Positions 53,970-63,450 of a DNA stretch of 64,000 bases are shown here, piece after piece. The DNA comes from Burkholderiales bacterium 8X (lineage in GTDB: Bacteria; Pseudomonadota; Gammaproteobacteria; Burkholderiales; Burkholderiaceae_C). Numbering within the stretch: position 1 is the stretch's first letter; each line of letters opens with the position of its first letter. The position numbers and the translations under genes are program-made. The notes beneath the pieces are model-generated. The model was not told the DNA's origin. It ran no database searches and was given only the letters and a program-made list of their open reading frames with translations. The stretch covers positions 2,866,425 through 2,930,424 of the forward strand of contig LR732703.1 of NCBI GenBank assembly GCA_902506565.1. Direction: 5' to 3'.

Positions 53970-53985
53970 TGCAGGTTCTGTGCCA
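53970..53985 (-). promoter_or_regulatory. Sigma-54 promoter of glnA
   Basis: Minus strand TGGCACAGAACCTGCA fits the -24/-12 consensus TGGCAC-N5-TTGC with the key GG and GC pairs exactly ten bases apart; one mismatch (C for T) in the -12 half. It lies about 50 bases before the glnA ATG. A second TGGCAC further upstream has the wrong spacing. Confidence 0.75.
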
Positions 53986-54070
53986 TTGGCTCCGGCAACC
54001 ATGCTGGTGCCATTGCCGGAGGAGGAGCCCCAAAAGAGGAGATCATCCACCAATTTGGTGCGATATCGAT

Positions 54071-54874
54071 CTATCGCACCAGCTCGGGACCGAGTTTCGC
54101 CTTGAAAGCGTGCAGCCCGGCGATGAGTTCTGCGTAAGCCGCATCGACCCTCTCTGCATCGCCCTTGACGCCGAGTTCGATATGCCGCCCGTGCTCCGGA
54201 TGGTCGACGCTCGGCAGGCTGAAGACCTTGATGCCGTCATGCGCCTTCTCGATGGCCAGCATCAGCGGCGTGAGCGCGGCTTCCATGGCGCCGTAGACGA
54301 TCACGGATTTCTCGATGTCCTTGCCCCGGGCGAACAGCTCGGTGTAGCGCTCGTCGAGCAGGGCTTCGATCATCGGCCAGGCCATCACCGGGAAGCCGGG
54401 CACGAAATGCACGTCGCCGATGCTGAAGCCCGGGATCTTGTTGTAGGGGTTGCGGATGATGTTGGCGCCGAGCGGGAACACGCCCATGTTGAGCCGGTGG
54501 ATGTTGTCCGGGTGCTCGGGCTGGTAGGCGACGCCCTGCTCTTTCGCGGTGTCCTGCATGCGCTCCCGGATCAGGCGCTCGGCCTCCGGATGCAGCGCCA
54601 GGGGAACACCGAGCGCGGCTGCCGCGCATTGGCGCGTATGGTCGTCCGGCGTCGCGCCGATGCCGCCGGTCGAGAACACGATGTCACCCGAAGCGAACGC
54701 CCGCGCGAGCGCCGCCGTGATGCGCGCCGGCACGTCGCCGACGTACTCCGCCCAGCCGAGCTGCAGCCCGCGTGCGGCCAGCAGCTCGATGACCTTGGTC
54801 ATGTGCTTGTCGAGGCGCTTGCCGGAGAGGATTTCGTCGCCGACGACGATGAGGCCGAAGCTGCGTGTGGTCAC
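54071..54874 (-). CDS. Molybdopterin-binding domain protein (CinA N-terminal type)
   Basis: 267 residues from a GTG that overlaps the stop of the upstream gene. [40 protein letters not shown] and [20 protein letters not shown] match the MoaB/CinA-like fold. The amidase domain of full CinA is missing. Related proteins are nucleotide pyrophosphatases or competence/damage-inducible proteins; the exact role here is unknown. 149 bases separate it from glnA. Confidence 0.85.
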   Translation of the reverse strand: MTTRSFGLIVVGDEILSGKRLDKHMTKVIELLAARGLQLGWAEYVGDVPARITAALARAFASGDIVFSTGGIGATPDDHTRQCAAAALGVPLALHPEAERLIRERMQDTAKEQGVAYQPEHPDNIHRLNMGVFPLGANIIRNPYNKIPGFSIGDVHFVPGFPVMAWPMIEALLDERYTELFARGKDIEKSVIVYGAMEAALTPLMLAIEKAHDGIKVFSLPSVDHPEHGRHIELGVKGDAERVDAAYAELIAGLHAFKAKLGPELVR

Positions 54875-55746
54875 TTCTTGGGGCTTTCGAGTGGAACGGG
54901 GCGGCTGCTCGCAGCCAGGGGCGTGATCGGGGCCGACGTCGCGACCGCGAGCCGGTCGGCCCGCAGCTGTGCCAGCGCGTCGAGGCAATAGTGCGCAAAC
55001 CAGAGCGCCGAGAAGGCGAAGACCAGCGTGTAGATCCAGATCGCGAGCGGCACCAGCACGAAGAAGGCGGCCGCGAAGAGCAGGCCCGAGGCCCAGACGA
55101 GGCTGGGCGCCGCACCCAGGTAGCCGCACAGGATGCCGATGCCCAGCAGCGGCAGCCGGTGCGTGCGCAAGAGGCTCTGTCGTTCTTCGGCGCTTGCATG
55201 TTCGGCCAGTGCGTCGAAGCTCATCACCCGGTAGGTGAGCCAGCCCCAGATCAAGGGCGGCAACAGCAGCACCAGCGGCGGAATCAACCAGAGCGGCATC
55301 GACACCACCAGCGCCATCAGGGCCAGCAAGGTGAGCCCGATCGAGCGCAACACGCTGCCGAGGAAAGAGGCTCCGGCCTTCTGCTCCAGAACCGGAAAGC
55401 GGCGCTCGGCCACCAGACGGGTGAGCGGCGTCGCCATGCTGCCCGCCACGATGACCAGCGATACCACCACGATCAGCGGCGTGGCTGCGATGAACACCAC
55501 CAGGGGCGCCAGCACGCCGGTCACGTCGCTCGAGAAGAAGCGGCCGATCCAGGCCCAGAAGCTCGCGAGCAGCGGCCAGGCCTCCAATGCCTCGCGGGTC
55601 CAGGCGACGGCCGAGTCCCAGTAGAAGTAGCCGAAGAGCGCCGCCAGCGCAACCATCAACCCGAGCGGCAGCAACGACAGCAGGATCACCCGCGGATGCA
55701 GGCAATAGGCCACCGCACGCCAGAAGGAATCGAGGAGGAGCCGCAT
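54871..55746 (-). CDS. EI24-domain membrane protein (CysZ-like)
   Basis: 291 residues with four to six hydrophobic segments. The N-terminal SFWRAVAYCLHPRVILLSLLP and the central LPPLIWGWLTYRVMSFDALAEHAS are typical of the EI24/CysZ family found in betaproteobacteria. CysZ imports sulfate, but these relatives are not proven to do so. It is coupled to the following molybdopterin-binding gene by a four-base overlap. Confidence 0.82.
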   Translation of the reverse strand: MRLLLDSFWRAVAYCLHPRVILLSLLPLGLMVALAALFGYFYWDSAVAWTREALEAWPLLASFWAWIGRFFSSDVTGVLAPLVVFIAATPLIVVVSLVIVAGSMATPLTRLVAERRFPVLEQKAGASFLGSVLRSIGLTLLALMALVVSMPLWLIPPLVLLLPPLIWGWLTYRVMSFDALAEHASAEERQSLLRTHRLPLLGIGILCGYLGAAPSLVWASGLLFAAAFFVLVPLAIWIYTLVFAFSALWFAHYCLDALAQLRADRLAVATSAPITPLAASSRPVPLESPKK

Positions 55747-55786
55747 GGGCGTCGAGGATACCGCCACGGCGGGATGGCGCTGGCCT

Positions 55787-56767
55787 TCAGGCCCTGCCGA
55801 ACAGGCGCCGGAGCCCCAGCCACTGTTGCGACCAGAAGCCCGCGCCGTAATCGCGCACGCTGCCGCGGGTGCCGGGCTCGACCTGGTCGCGAATGCCGGT
55901 CGGCTCGTAGCGCGCATCGAAGTTGGCGGTTCGGGCGAGGATGTCCCACCAGGGAAGCAGCACGCCGAAATTGCAGCCGCCCAGCGCCGCGCGGGGCTGC
56001 GATTCGTGCCCGATGCCGATCGCGTGGTGCATGCGGTGATAGCGCGGGCTGATCCAGAGCCGCTCGCCCAGGCCGCCGAAATGAAGGCGCAGGTTGGCAT
56101 GCTGCAGGCTTTCGCTGAGCTGGGTGAGGGCCACGATCGCGATGAACTGCCCGGGCGCCACGCCGATGAGCTGCGCCACGATCACGATCAAGGTGTCGTG
56201 GATGACGTCGTCGAGCAGGTGGTTGCGGTTGTCGCTCCACATGGTCATCTGCTGCTGCGAATGGTGCAGCGAGTGCAGCGACCACCACCAGTCGAAGCCG
56301 TGCTGGCCGCGGTGGATGAGGTACTCGACCAGGTCGAGCACCACCAGGTAGCCGACGAACGCGACCCATGGCACGTCGGTGACGCCGGGCCAGAGCTGGT
56401 CGAGATGGAAACTGCCCCAGCCCGCGGCCCGCGCTTGGCCGAGCAGCTGGTCGAAGAGGGGATCGAGCGCGAAGAACATCGCCAGCCGGAACAATCCGAG
56501 CCGGTGGATCAGGGTATAGAGCACGTCGACGCGGATCGCACGCCGGTCGACCACCGGCTCGACCGGGCGCCAGCGCTCGAGCGGCCCGATCACGGCCAGG
56601 AGGATCGCGATCTGGATCAGCCCCACCAGCAGCCAGCCGGTGGCATCGAAAGCCTCTTCGACCCGGCCGCCGAGCCCGATGCCGTACACCAGCGGCTGCA
56701 CGACGGTTTCGAACAGCCACTCCTGCACGTGGGCGAAGGCATCGGGCAACCAGGTCAGCCAGTTCAT
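55787..56767 (-). CDS. Sterol desaturase/fatty acid hydroxylase family membrane protein
   Basis: 326 residues with several membrane helices. The di-iron histidine boxes are HRGQH, HSLHHSQQQ and HRMHH. LDVVEYLIHR-type sequence (LVEYLIHRGQHGFDWWW) surrounds the first. These enzymes hydroxylate or desaturate lipids; the substrate is unknown. It lies 16 bases after the deacetylase gene. Confidence 0.88.
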   Translation of the reverse strand: MNWLTWLPDAFAHVQEWLFETVVQPLVYGIGLGGRVEEAFDATGWLLVGLIQIAILLAVIGPLERWRPVEPVVDRRAIRVDVLYTLIHRLGLFRLAMFFALDPLFDQLLGQARAAGWGSFHLDQLWPGVTDVPWVAFVGYLVVLDLVEYLIHRGQHGFDWWWSLHSLHHSQQQMTMWSDNRNHLLDDVIHDTLIVIVAQLIGVAPGQFIAIVALTQLSESLQHANLRLHFGGLGERLWISPRYHRMHHAIGIGHESQPRAALGGCNFGVLLPWWDILARTANFDARYEPTGIRDQVEPGTRGSVRDYGAGFWSQQWLGLRRLFGRA

Positions 56768-56783
56768 CGCGATCGCCGCGGGT

Positions 56784-57623
56784 TCAGGGATGGGCAGACA
56801 ACCAGGCCTGGTAGTCCGGATGCCGGCGCAGGGTCTCGAAGCAGAAACCCTGGGACTTGAGCCCGACGATCAGGGGTTCGAGCACGGCAGGCGCCCACGG
56901 ATCCTTGCGCGACCAGATACCCAGGTGGGCGAGCAGGATGTCGCCCGGGCGGATGTCGGCCAGCGCCTTGGCGAGCAGCTTGTCGTTGCTCGCCGTCTCG
57001 CTGGGAAGCTCGTCGCCCAGGAAACCGGCGGGCGCCCAGCCCACGTGCGCATAGCCGCAGGCCCGGGCCTCGGAAAGGAGCTTCGGAGAGGTCTTGCCGC
57101 CCGGCGCCCGAAACAGCGGCAAGGGCTTCTTGCCGGTGATGTGCTGGAGGCGATCGGATGCTTCCTTGACGTTCGCGCAGTACTGGGCCGCGGTCCAGGT
57201 GAATTCGCGACCGGCGAAAGCGCCGGCAGAAGGCCGGATGCGAAAGCGCGGCTCGATGCCTTTGACGTCGCCCCGCCAATAGGCATGGTCGTAGGTGTGG
57301 GACGCGAACTCGTGGCCTTCGCCCGCCCGCGCCTTCCACCAGGCGGCCCAATGGTTGTCGAGGCTGTCGCCGCCGTCGACCGTCTTCTCGGCGGCGCCGA
57401 AGAAGGTGACGCGGACGTCCTGCCGCTTCAACACGTCGGCTACCAGGGGCGCGATGCCCATGTGGCCGGTGTCGAAGGTGAGATACACCGGCTTCGTGCA
57501 GGCCGCAGCCGGTGCGCTTTGCGACAGCGCAGCAAGGGGCGCGGCGAAAGCCAGTGCGACCGCGCCGCTAGCGAATCGCCGGAGGCTCGCCGGCAAACCG
57601 GGTGCGTTCTCAGCGGCGCGCAT
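56784..57623 (-). CDS. Polysaccharide deacetylase (NodB-fold) family protein
   Basis: 279 residues with a signal peptide. The NodB motif 1 appears as YLTFDTGHMG, where the usual second aspartate (TFDDG) is threonine. Motif 2 is SHTYDHAYW and later LFRAPGGKTS. The altered motif 1 means metal binding may differ and deacetylase activity is uncertain. It overlaps the beta-propeller gene by 14 bases and probably forms an operon with it. Confidence 0.85.
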   Translation of the reverse strand: MRAAENAPGLPASLRRFASGAVALAFAAPLAALSQSAPAAACTKPVYLTFDTGHMGIAPLVADVLKRQDVRVTFFGAAEKTVDGGDSLDNHWAAWWKARAGEGHEFASHTYDHAYWRGDVKGIEPRFRIRPSAGAFAGREFTWTAAQYCANVKEASDRLQHITGKKPLPLFRAPGGKTSPKLLSEARACGYAHVGWAPAGFLGDELPSETASNDKLLAKALADIRPGDILLAHLGIWSRKDPWAPAVLEPLIVGLKSQGFCFETLRRHPDYQAWLSAHP

Positions 57624-58758
57624 GATCGAGCGTCCAGACGCCGTGCGGCGACCGGCCGACCGCCACCTGCCGCAGCAGCTTGCCGGTCGTGAGGTCGAGC
57701 ACGCTGAGCTTCTTGGCCCAGCGCGAGGTCGCATAGAGCGTCTTGCCGTCGGCGGATACGTCCATGCAGTCCGGCCCGCCCGGCACCGCGTAGGTCGCGG
57801 TGACCTGCAAGGTCTGCAGGTCGATTCGGCTGATGCTGTTGGCCACCCGGTTGCTCACGAAGACGCTGCGGCCATCGCCGGCGGCACGGAAGGCGTGCGC
57901 GCCCTTTCCGGTGAGGATCTTGCCGACCGCCTTCGGCTCGGGTCCCGCGACGTCGAACACCTGGACGCCGTCGCTTCCCGTGAGCCCCACCAGCAAGGTC
58001 TTGCCGTCGTGCAGGCCGAACACGTCGGCCGGCATCGGCCCGGTCGGGGTTCGCCAGCGGATGGTCTGGGTCGCGATGTCGACCGCGATCAATTCGTCGC
58101 TGTCCTGCATGCTGACGTAGGCGGTCGTGCTCTTGCCGTCGATCCAGATGTGACTCGGCGTCTTGCCGGTGAGGATGCGCTTGACCAGCTTCGGCTCCTT
58201 GCCGTCCCAGCGATAGATGTCGACATGGTTCAGGCGATTGGCTGCCGTGACCAGCCACTTCATGTCGGGCGAAAAGCGCAGGTGGTACGGATCGATGATG
58301 CCGTACACCACGCGCTGGACTTCGGCGGTACGCGGATCGAGGAAGGTGAGCGAATCGCCGGCCGAATTGGCGACCAGCAGCGAGCTTTCGTCCGGCGCCA
58401 GGTAGAGGTGGTGCGGCTCCTTGCCCGTGGCGATGCGGGTCTTTTCGGTCCAGTCGGCCGGATTGATCACGCTGACCGTCGCATCGAGCGAATTGAGCAC
58501 GAAGATCGGCGGGGATCCTGCAGTGGGTGCAGTGGGTGCAGTGGGTGCGGTGCTTGCGCCGGCCACGCTTGCCGGGGTGGCTGCCGAGTGGGTTGCAGCC
58601 GCCGCAGGTGCAGGCGGTACCGGCTGGCTGGCCTGCGAAGCCGGCGCGAGCCACGCATTCGCGCAGACGAACAAAAGGGCCGCAAGGCGGCCCACCGAGA
58701 TTGAAATTGCGCGCAAAGCTTGGTTCCGGAACGAGGCTTCGAGTTTAACGATCGACAC
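57610..58758 (-). CDS. Periplasmic beta-propeller (YVTN-type) protein
   Basis: 382 residues. After an N-terminal signal region and an Ala/Pro/Thr linker come repeated blades of about 40 residues, each with a pattern such as DESSLLVANSAGDSLTFLDP, GKSTTAYVSMQDSDELIAVD and GRSVFVSNRVANSISRIDLQ. Such propellers often act in surface or redox-associated binding. No enzymatic motif was seen. It overlaps the pseudouridine synthase end by 14 bases. Confidence 0.85.
   Translation of the reverse strand: MSIVKLEASFRNQALRAISISVGRLAALLFVCANAWLAPASQASQPVPPAPAAAATHSAATPASVAGASTAPTAPTAPTAGSPPIFVLNSLDATVSVINPADWTEKTRIATGKEPHHLYLAPDESSLLVANSAGDSLTFLDPRTAEVQRVVYGIIDPYHLRFSPDMKWLVTAANRLNHVDIYRWDGKEPKLVKRILTGKTPSHIWIDGKSTTAYVSMQDSDELIAVDIATQTIRWRTPTGPMPADVFGLHDGKTLLVGLTGSDGVQVFDVAGPEPKAVGKILTGKGAHAFRAAGDGRSVFVSNRVANSISRIDLQTLQVTATYAVPGGPDCMDVSADGKTLYATSRWAKKLSVLDLTTGKLLRQVAVGRSPHGVWTLDHARR
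58520..58548. repeat. 9-base tandem repeat inside the beta-propeller gene
   Basis: Three near-perfect copies of GCAGTGGGT encode Ala-Pro-Thr repeats on the minus strand, in the linker before the first blade. A length change by whole units would keep the frame. Confidence 0.75.
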
Positions 58759-59503
58759 TGCCTGGCGGCTGACCAGATCGAGCAGTCCTCAACGCTTCCA
58801 CCTGTTCTTCATCGAGCCACCGCCATTGCCCGGGCGCCAGGTCGGGCGGGATCTCGAGCTCGCCGATCCGCGAACGGTGCAATGCCTCGACCCGGTTGCC
58901 GACCGCCGCGACCATTCGCTTCACCTGGTGGTACTTGCCCTCGGTGAGCGTCAACCGGAGTGCGCTCGGCCCGCTCTGTTCGCAGGCTGCCGCCCTGACC
59001 GGCTTCGGATCGTCCTCGAGCACCACGCCTTCGAGCAACCGCGCCACCTGCCGCGCATCCACCGGATGCTTGACCACCACCTCGTACACCTTCGGAACGT
59101 GATGACGAGGCGATGCCATGCGGTGGATGAACTGGCCGTCATCGGTCAGCAGCAGCAGGCCGGTCGTGTCCTGGTCGAGCCGGCCGATCGCCTGCACGCC
59201 CTGCACCGACGCCTTGTTGGGACGGGTGCGCAGCGGCGCGGGCAGCAGCGTGTAGATGCTCGGGTAGGTCGACGGTTTTTGCGAGCACTCGGTGCCGGCG
59301 GGCTTGTTCAGCATCAGGTAGGCCTTGGCATGGTACGGCCACTCGACGCCCTGCACCGTGAACCGGAGCCCGGCCGTCTCGAACTCGGTGGACGGGTCTT
59401 GCACCACCTGCCCCTCGACCTTGACCAACCCTTGCTGCACCAGCCCGGCGCAAATGCGCCGCGTGCCGAAACCCTGGGTATACAAAACCTCGTCGATGCG
59501 CAT
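58745..59503 (-). CDS. RsuA/RluB/E/F-family pseudouridine synthase
   Basis: 252 residues. N-terminal S4-type RNA-binding domain (RIDEVLYTQGFGTRRICAGL) and the catalytic aspartate in AIGRLDQDTTGLLLLTDDG. EGKYHQVKRMVAAVGNRVEALHR is the conserved C-terminal motif. It modifies rRNA; the exact uridine is not determined. Its start overlaps the stop of ggt. Confidence 0.92.
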   Translation of the reverse strand: MRIDEVLYTQGFGTRRICAGLVQQGLVKVEGQVVQDPSTEFETAGLRFTVQGVEWPYHAKAYLMLNKPAGTECSQKPSTYPSIYTLLPAPLRTRPNKASVQGVQAIGRLDQDTTGLLLLTDDGQFIHRMASPRHHVPKVYEVVVKHPVDARQVARLLEGVVLEDDPKPVRAAACEQSGPSALRLTLTEGKYHQVKRMVAAVGNRVEALHRSRIGELEIPPDLAPGQWRWLDEEQVEALRTARSGQPPGSVDR

Positions 59504-61236
59504 CAGTAACCCAGTGCCAGCCCAGTATTGCGACGAGGATCGTTGGCGCCGTAGAAGCGGTTGTCGCCGACCGGCTTGCCGCCGATCGACGGCGCCCCGA
59601 CGATGATCGCCGCCATGTGGTTGGCCGGCTGCGGCACGCCGAGGTTGTGGCCCATGCCCTCGAGCAGCTTGCGGGTGTCGGGGCTCAGCGCGAAGGTCTC
59701 GACATTGGTGACATCCGGCAGCCATTGCTGGTGGAAGCGCGGCGCATCGACCGCCTCCTGCACGGTCATGCCGTAGTCGACCATGTTCAAAATCGAATGC
59801 AGCACCGCGGTGATGATCCGGCTGCCGCCCGGCGTGCCGACCACGATCACCGGCTTGCCGTCCCGGGTGACGATCGTCGGGCTCATCGAGCTCAGGGGCC
59901 GCTTGCCCGGCGCGATGGCATTGGCTTCGCCCTGCACCAAACCGTAAAGGTTGGGAACGCCAATCTTCGAAGTGAAATCGTCCATCTCGTTGTTGAGCAG
60001 CACGCCCGTTCCGGCCGCCGTCACCTTGGCACCGAACCAGTCGTTGAGGGTGTAGGTGACCGAGACCGCGTTGCCCCACTGGTCGACGATCGAATAGTGC
60101 GTGGTGTTGCTGCCCTCGTGCGGCGCCACGCCGGGCTTGATGTCCTTCGAGACGCCCGCCTTGTTCGGATCGATGGCCGCGCGCACCTTCTCGGCGTAGC
60201 CCTTGTCGAGCAGCCGATCGAGCGGGTTCTTGACGAAATCCGGATCGCCCAGGTAGCTGTTGCGGTCGACATAGGCGTGCCGCATGGCCTCGATCTGGTA
60301 ATGCACCGCCTGCGCCGAACGGAAGCCGAGATCCTTCAGCGGATAGCCCTCGAGGATGTTCAGCATCTCGCAGATGACGACCCCGCCGGAACTGGGCGGC
60401 GGCGCGGAGACGACCCGGAAGCCGCGGTAGTCGCATTCGATCGGCGGCAGTTCGCGGGTTCGGTATTGGTCCAGGTCGGCCTGGGTGATGATGCCCTTGC
60501 CGGCGGTGCTCGAAGCAACGATGGCACGGCCCACCGGGCCCTGGTAGAAGCCATCGACGCCGTTTCGGCTGACGGCCTTGAGGGTTCGCGCCAGGTCCTT
60601 CTGCACCAGCTTCTGCCCGACCTTGAAGGGCTCGCCCCGGTTCAGGAAGATGGCGGCGGTCGCCGCGTCCTTCTTGAATTCCTCGGTGGCGGTGGCGAGC
60701 ATGTCGATGTCGCCTTGCTGCAGCTCGAAGCCGGCCTCGGCGAGCGCGATCGAGGGTGCGATCAAGGCTGCGCGCTTCATCGTGCCGTACTTCTCGCGCG
60801 CCATTTCGAGGCCGGACACCGTGCCCGGCACGCCGACTGCGAGATGACCCTTGGTGCTCAGGCCGCGGACGACATTGCCCTCCTTGTCGAGGTACATGTC
60901 GGCCGTCGCCGCCAGCGGCGCTTTCTCGCGGAAATCGAGAAAGGTCTTGCGGCCGTCCGCGAGCTGGATGGTCATGAAGCCGCCGCCGCCGAGGTTGCCC
61001 GCCGCCGGATAGACCACGGCCAGCGCATAACCGACCGCCACCGCGGAATCGATCGCGTTGCCGCCCCGCTTCAAGACATCCACGCCGATGCGCGTCGCCA
61101 GGTGCTGCGCGCTGACCACCATGCCATTGCGTGCGGCCACCGGTGCCTGCGAGGCCGCCTGCGCCTGCAAAGCGCCCGTCAACGTCAAGGCCGCGATCGC
61201 GGCCCCGACCAATGCATGGAGTCGAAGTGGATTCAT
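59503..61236 (-). CDS. ggt: Gamma-glutamyltransferase
   Basis: 577 residues with a signal peptide (NPLRLHALVGAAIAALTLTG onward). The self-cleavage nucleophile threonine lies in HEGSNTTHYSIVDQWGNAV, near residue 378; GTPGGSRIITAVLHSILNM is the oxyanion/substrate motif. It hydrolyses or transfers gamma-glutamyl groups from glutathione in the periplasm. The ATG at 61236 with GAAAG six bases upstream is used; one two codons earlier is possible. Confidence 0.95.
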   Translation of the reverse strand: MNPLRLHALVGAAIAALTLTGALQAQAASQAPVAARNGMVVSAQHLATRIGVDVLKRGGNAIDSAVAVGYALAVVYPAAGNLGGGGFMTIQLADGRKTFLDFREKAPLAATADMYLDKEGNVVRGLSTKGHLAVGVPGTVSGLEMAREKYGTMKRAALIAPSIALAEAGFELQQGDIDMLATATEEFKKDAATAAIFLNRGEPFKVGQKLVQKDLARTLKAVSRNGVDGFYQGPVGRAIVASSTAGKGIITQADLDQYRTRELPPIECDYRGFRVVSAPPPSSGGVVICEMLNILEGYPLKDLGFRSAQAVHYQIEAMRHAYVDRNSYLGDPDFVKNPLDRLLDKGYAEKVRAAIDPNKAGVSKDIKPGVAPHEGSNTTHYSIVDQWGNAVSVTYTLNDWFGAKVTAAGTGVLLNNEMDDFTSKIGVPNLYGLVQGEANAIAPGKRPLSSMSPTIVTRDGKPVIVVGTPGGSRIITAVLHSILNMVDYGMTVQEAVDAPRFHQQWLPDVTNVETFALSPDTRKLLEGMGHNLGVPQPANHMAAIIVGAPSIGGKPVGDNRFYGANDPRRNTGLALGY

Positions 61237-61276
61237 GGGCATCTTTCGTTGAATGGCCGCTGCCGAGGCGACATGA

Positions 61277-62869
61277 TCACGCAGTCAGCAGACCCTTGCG
61301 CCAGAGGTCGCGCAGCGCCAATTCGACTTGCTTGCGGGTGAACTCGCCGAGCCCGGTCTCGTCGGTCAAGGGCTTGTCGTCCTTGATGAAGCGAAGGCGC
61401 TCGGCCTTGGCTTCGGCGGCCAGGTGCGCGGCGAGGTTCGCATGCGAACGGCTCCCGTCCAGGAGCGGCAGCAGGCAGCGCTCGAGCAGCGACAGCTCGA
61501 CCGCTTCGTGCCACTGGTTGCACGCGGCGGCGCTGGGACCGGCCGTCAGCGGAATCGACGGAGCGACGCGAACCGATCGCAGAGCCATCGGGAACATCGG
61601 CACCTCGACCGCGGTCTCGGGAGCCGTATGCCGGAAGCGCACCGCGCCGAGGATCACCAACTCTTCGAGCATCGCCATCACGTGCGCATCGATGGAAGCG
61701 GCCGGTTGCCCGACCCGCCGCGCCGCATCCTCGATGAGAAGGTCGACCGGCACCGCGGCCGGAAAGCGCTCTTCGAGGATCTGGGCGACCGCCTTGTGGA
61801 CCGGAAGCCGCAGGGTCACCTGGTGACCTCGAATCGTGTTGCAGGTCTGCTCGGCGGTGTCGAGGCTCAACGGACTGCCGTCGAGCGTCGCGAACTGCCC
61901 CGCGTACCAAAGCGCGCGCAGCCGATCCACGCTGAGGCGATACCTCACCTCTGCCGCTCGCGCCTGCTTGACCAGGAGGCTTTGCCGAAAGGTGCGATTG
62001 ACCAGGAAATCGAGGTACTGCTCCATCATGACCTGGCTGCCGCCGCATTCGCGCAGCAATGGTTCGCGCACCGACTCGCCGTAGTTCTGCACGAACATCG
62101 TGGCGGGTTCGGCATCCGCCAGGTAGGCGAGCCCGTGGCTCGCCGCGCGTTCGACGAAGCTCTTGAAGTAGCAGGGCGAGTTGCAGGGCTCGAGGAACTC
62201 ATGCAGCAGGTAGGCGCTGCTCGCTCCCCGCACGATCGGCATGGTCTCCTCGAGCGTCTTGCGCAGCACGCTGTCCGGCCGCGACGATCGCTCCAGGAAG
62301 TCGAGCATGCCGCGCGCATACGAGAGCTTTTCGCCGGGCTCGTCCCGCGGTGCGCCCCGCAGCACCATCGCATCGCGAACGATCTCGCGCGCCTTCCAGC
62401 CGGGGTAGGTGTTGTAGCTGATGTAGGCGATGCCACCGGGCACGAGGTTCTGCTCGCAGATCCGCAGAATGGCATCCTGGACATCCGACGGCACCCAGCT
62501 GAAGACGCCGTGGCAGATGATGTAGTCGAACTGGCCGAACGAGAGATCGATGTCCGTCACGTCCATCGCGCGAAGCTCGATGTTCTTGAGGCCTGCCGCC
62601 CTGATGGCGGCCAGACCCTGGTCCACCTGCACGCTAGACAGGTCGATGCCGACAGCGGTTGCCGACGGAGAGCGGGCCGCGAACGGAATGAGATTGCCGC
62701 CGGAAGCGCAGCCCAGCTCGAGCACGCGCGCACCGGCAGGGTCGGGCGTGGCCAGGCCGAACAGGAAAGCGAGCGCCTCGAGATGTTCCGGCGTCGACTG
62801 CGGAAACGGATGGGACTCGTAAGGCACGCTGTCGTAGTACCTGCTGAGCGTCGTGGTCGTCTGGTCCAT
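61277..62869 (-). CDS. SAM-dependent methyltransferase with regulatory domain
   Basis: 530 residues. The N-terminal class I methyltransferase domain shows ARVLELGCASGGNLIPFA, VGIDLS and QFDYIICHGVFSWVP. Residues ~215-300 resemble the methyltransferase regulatory domain, and a C-terminal part with winged-helix character follows. The substrate is unknown. The start at 62869 gives MDQTTTTLSRYYDSVPYESH, a normal family start; open frame continues upstream without support. Confidence 0.88.
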   Translation of the reverse strand: MDQTTTTLSRYYDSVPYESHPFPQSTPEHLEALAFLFGLATPDPAGARVLELGCASGGNLIPFAARSPSATAVGIDLSSVQVDQGLAAIRAAGLKNIELRAMDVTDIDLSFGQFDYIICHGVFSWVPSDVQDAILRICEQNLVPGGIAYISYNTYPGWKAREIVRDAMVLRGAPRDEPGEKLSYARGMLDFLERSSRPDSVLRKTLEETMPIVRGASSAYLLHEFLEPCNSPCYFKSFVERAASHGLAYLADAEPATMFVQNYGESVREPLLRECGGSQVMMEQYLDFLVNRTFRQSLLVKQARAAEVRYRLSVDRLRALWYAGQFATLDGSPLSLDTAEQTCNTIRGHQVTLRLPVHKAVAQILEERFPAAVPVDLLIEDAARRVGQPAASIDAHVMAMLEELVILGAVRFRHTAPETAVEVPMFPMALRSVRVAPSIPLTAGPSAAACNQWHEAVELSLLERCLLPLLDGSRSHANLAAHLAAEAKAERLRFIKDDKPLTDETGLGEFTRKQVELALRDLWRKGLLTA

Positions 62870-63005
62870 GGGTTCCCTTGGCGTCGGTTGCAGCGCCGTC
62901 GCGACGAAGCGGATTTCGGCGGATGCACGGCAGAGCGAGCGACTATATCTTGCGATCCCGCAGCAAGCCGAGGGCGCAAGGCGCAGACCTGCCGCGACGC
63001 ACCAG

Positions 63006-63045
63006 AAAAAAACCGGCATCCCGACGGGGTGTCGGAATGCCGGTT
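63006..63045 (-). terminator. Terminator of ssrA
   Basis: Just after the tmRNA 3' end the minus strand forms AACCGGCAT...CCGAC, a five-base loop and GTCGG...ATGCCGGTT, a 15-base stem with one mismatch, followed by seven T. Confidence 0.92.
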
Positions 63046-63053
63046 GTCTTGTG

Positions 63054-63441
63054 TGGTGGAGCTGGGGGGATTTGAACCCCCGTCCGCAAGCCTTCGTCGC
63101 GCAGATCTACATGTTTAGCGATCTGATTTGAGTCTCGCCACCGGTGTCGCGCAGTCGCACGCTACACCGGCCGCCAGCACCCTATTTTCTCGTCCCGACC
63201 CAAGGTACCCGGATCAGGACCAGCCAATGTAGATTATCTTTGCAGCCGGGAGGCGCCAGATTGCTCTAGCACCCCCTTGCCCAGCCCATCGGCCTGCTGT
63301 TGCAAAGCTCACCGGCAATTAAGCGGCGAGTGCGAAACGTTCGTCGTTTGCAGTTAGTTTGTTTGAATCTGTTTTACGAGCGCATTCAGCTCGACATGCA
63401 CCGCTGCGATTCCGAACCCACGTCGAAACCAATGCAGCCCC
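63054..63441 (-). ncRNA. ssrA: Transfer-messenger RNA (tmRNA)
   Basis: The 3' end on the minus strand reads GGGTTCAAATCCCCCCAGCT followed by CCACCA, a tRNA-like T-arm and acceptor. The 5' end GGGGCTG pairs with CAGCTCC and leaves the G3-U70 wobble needed by alanyl-tRNA synthetase; TTGGTTTCGACG follows, the standard tmRNA 5' motif. An internal reading frame GCA AAC GAC GAA CGT TTC GCA CTC GCC GCT TAA encodes the tag ANDERFALAA. It rescues stalled ribosomes. Confidence 0.97.
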
Positions 63442-63450
63442 AAGCCCACG

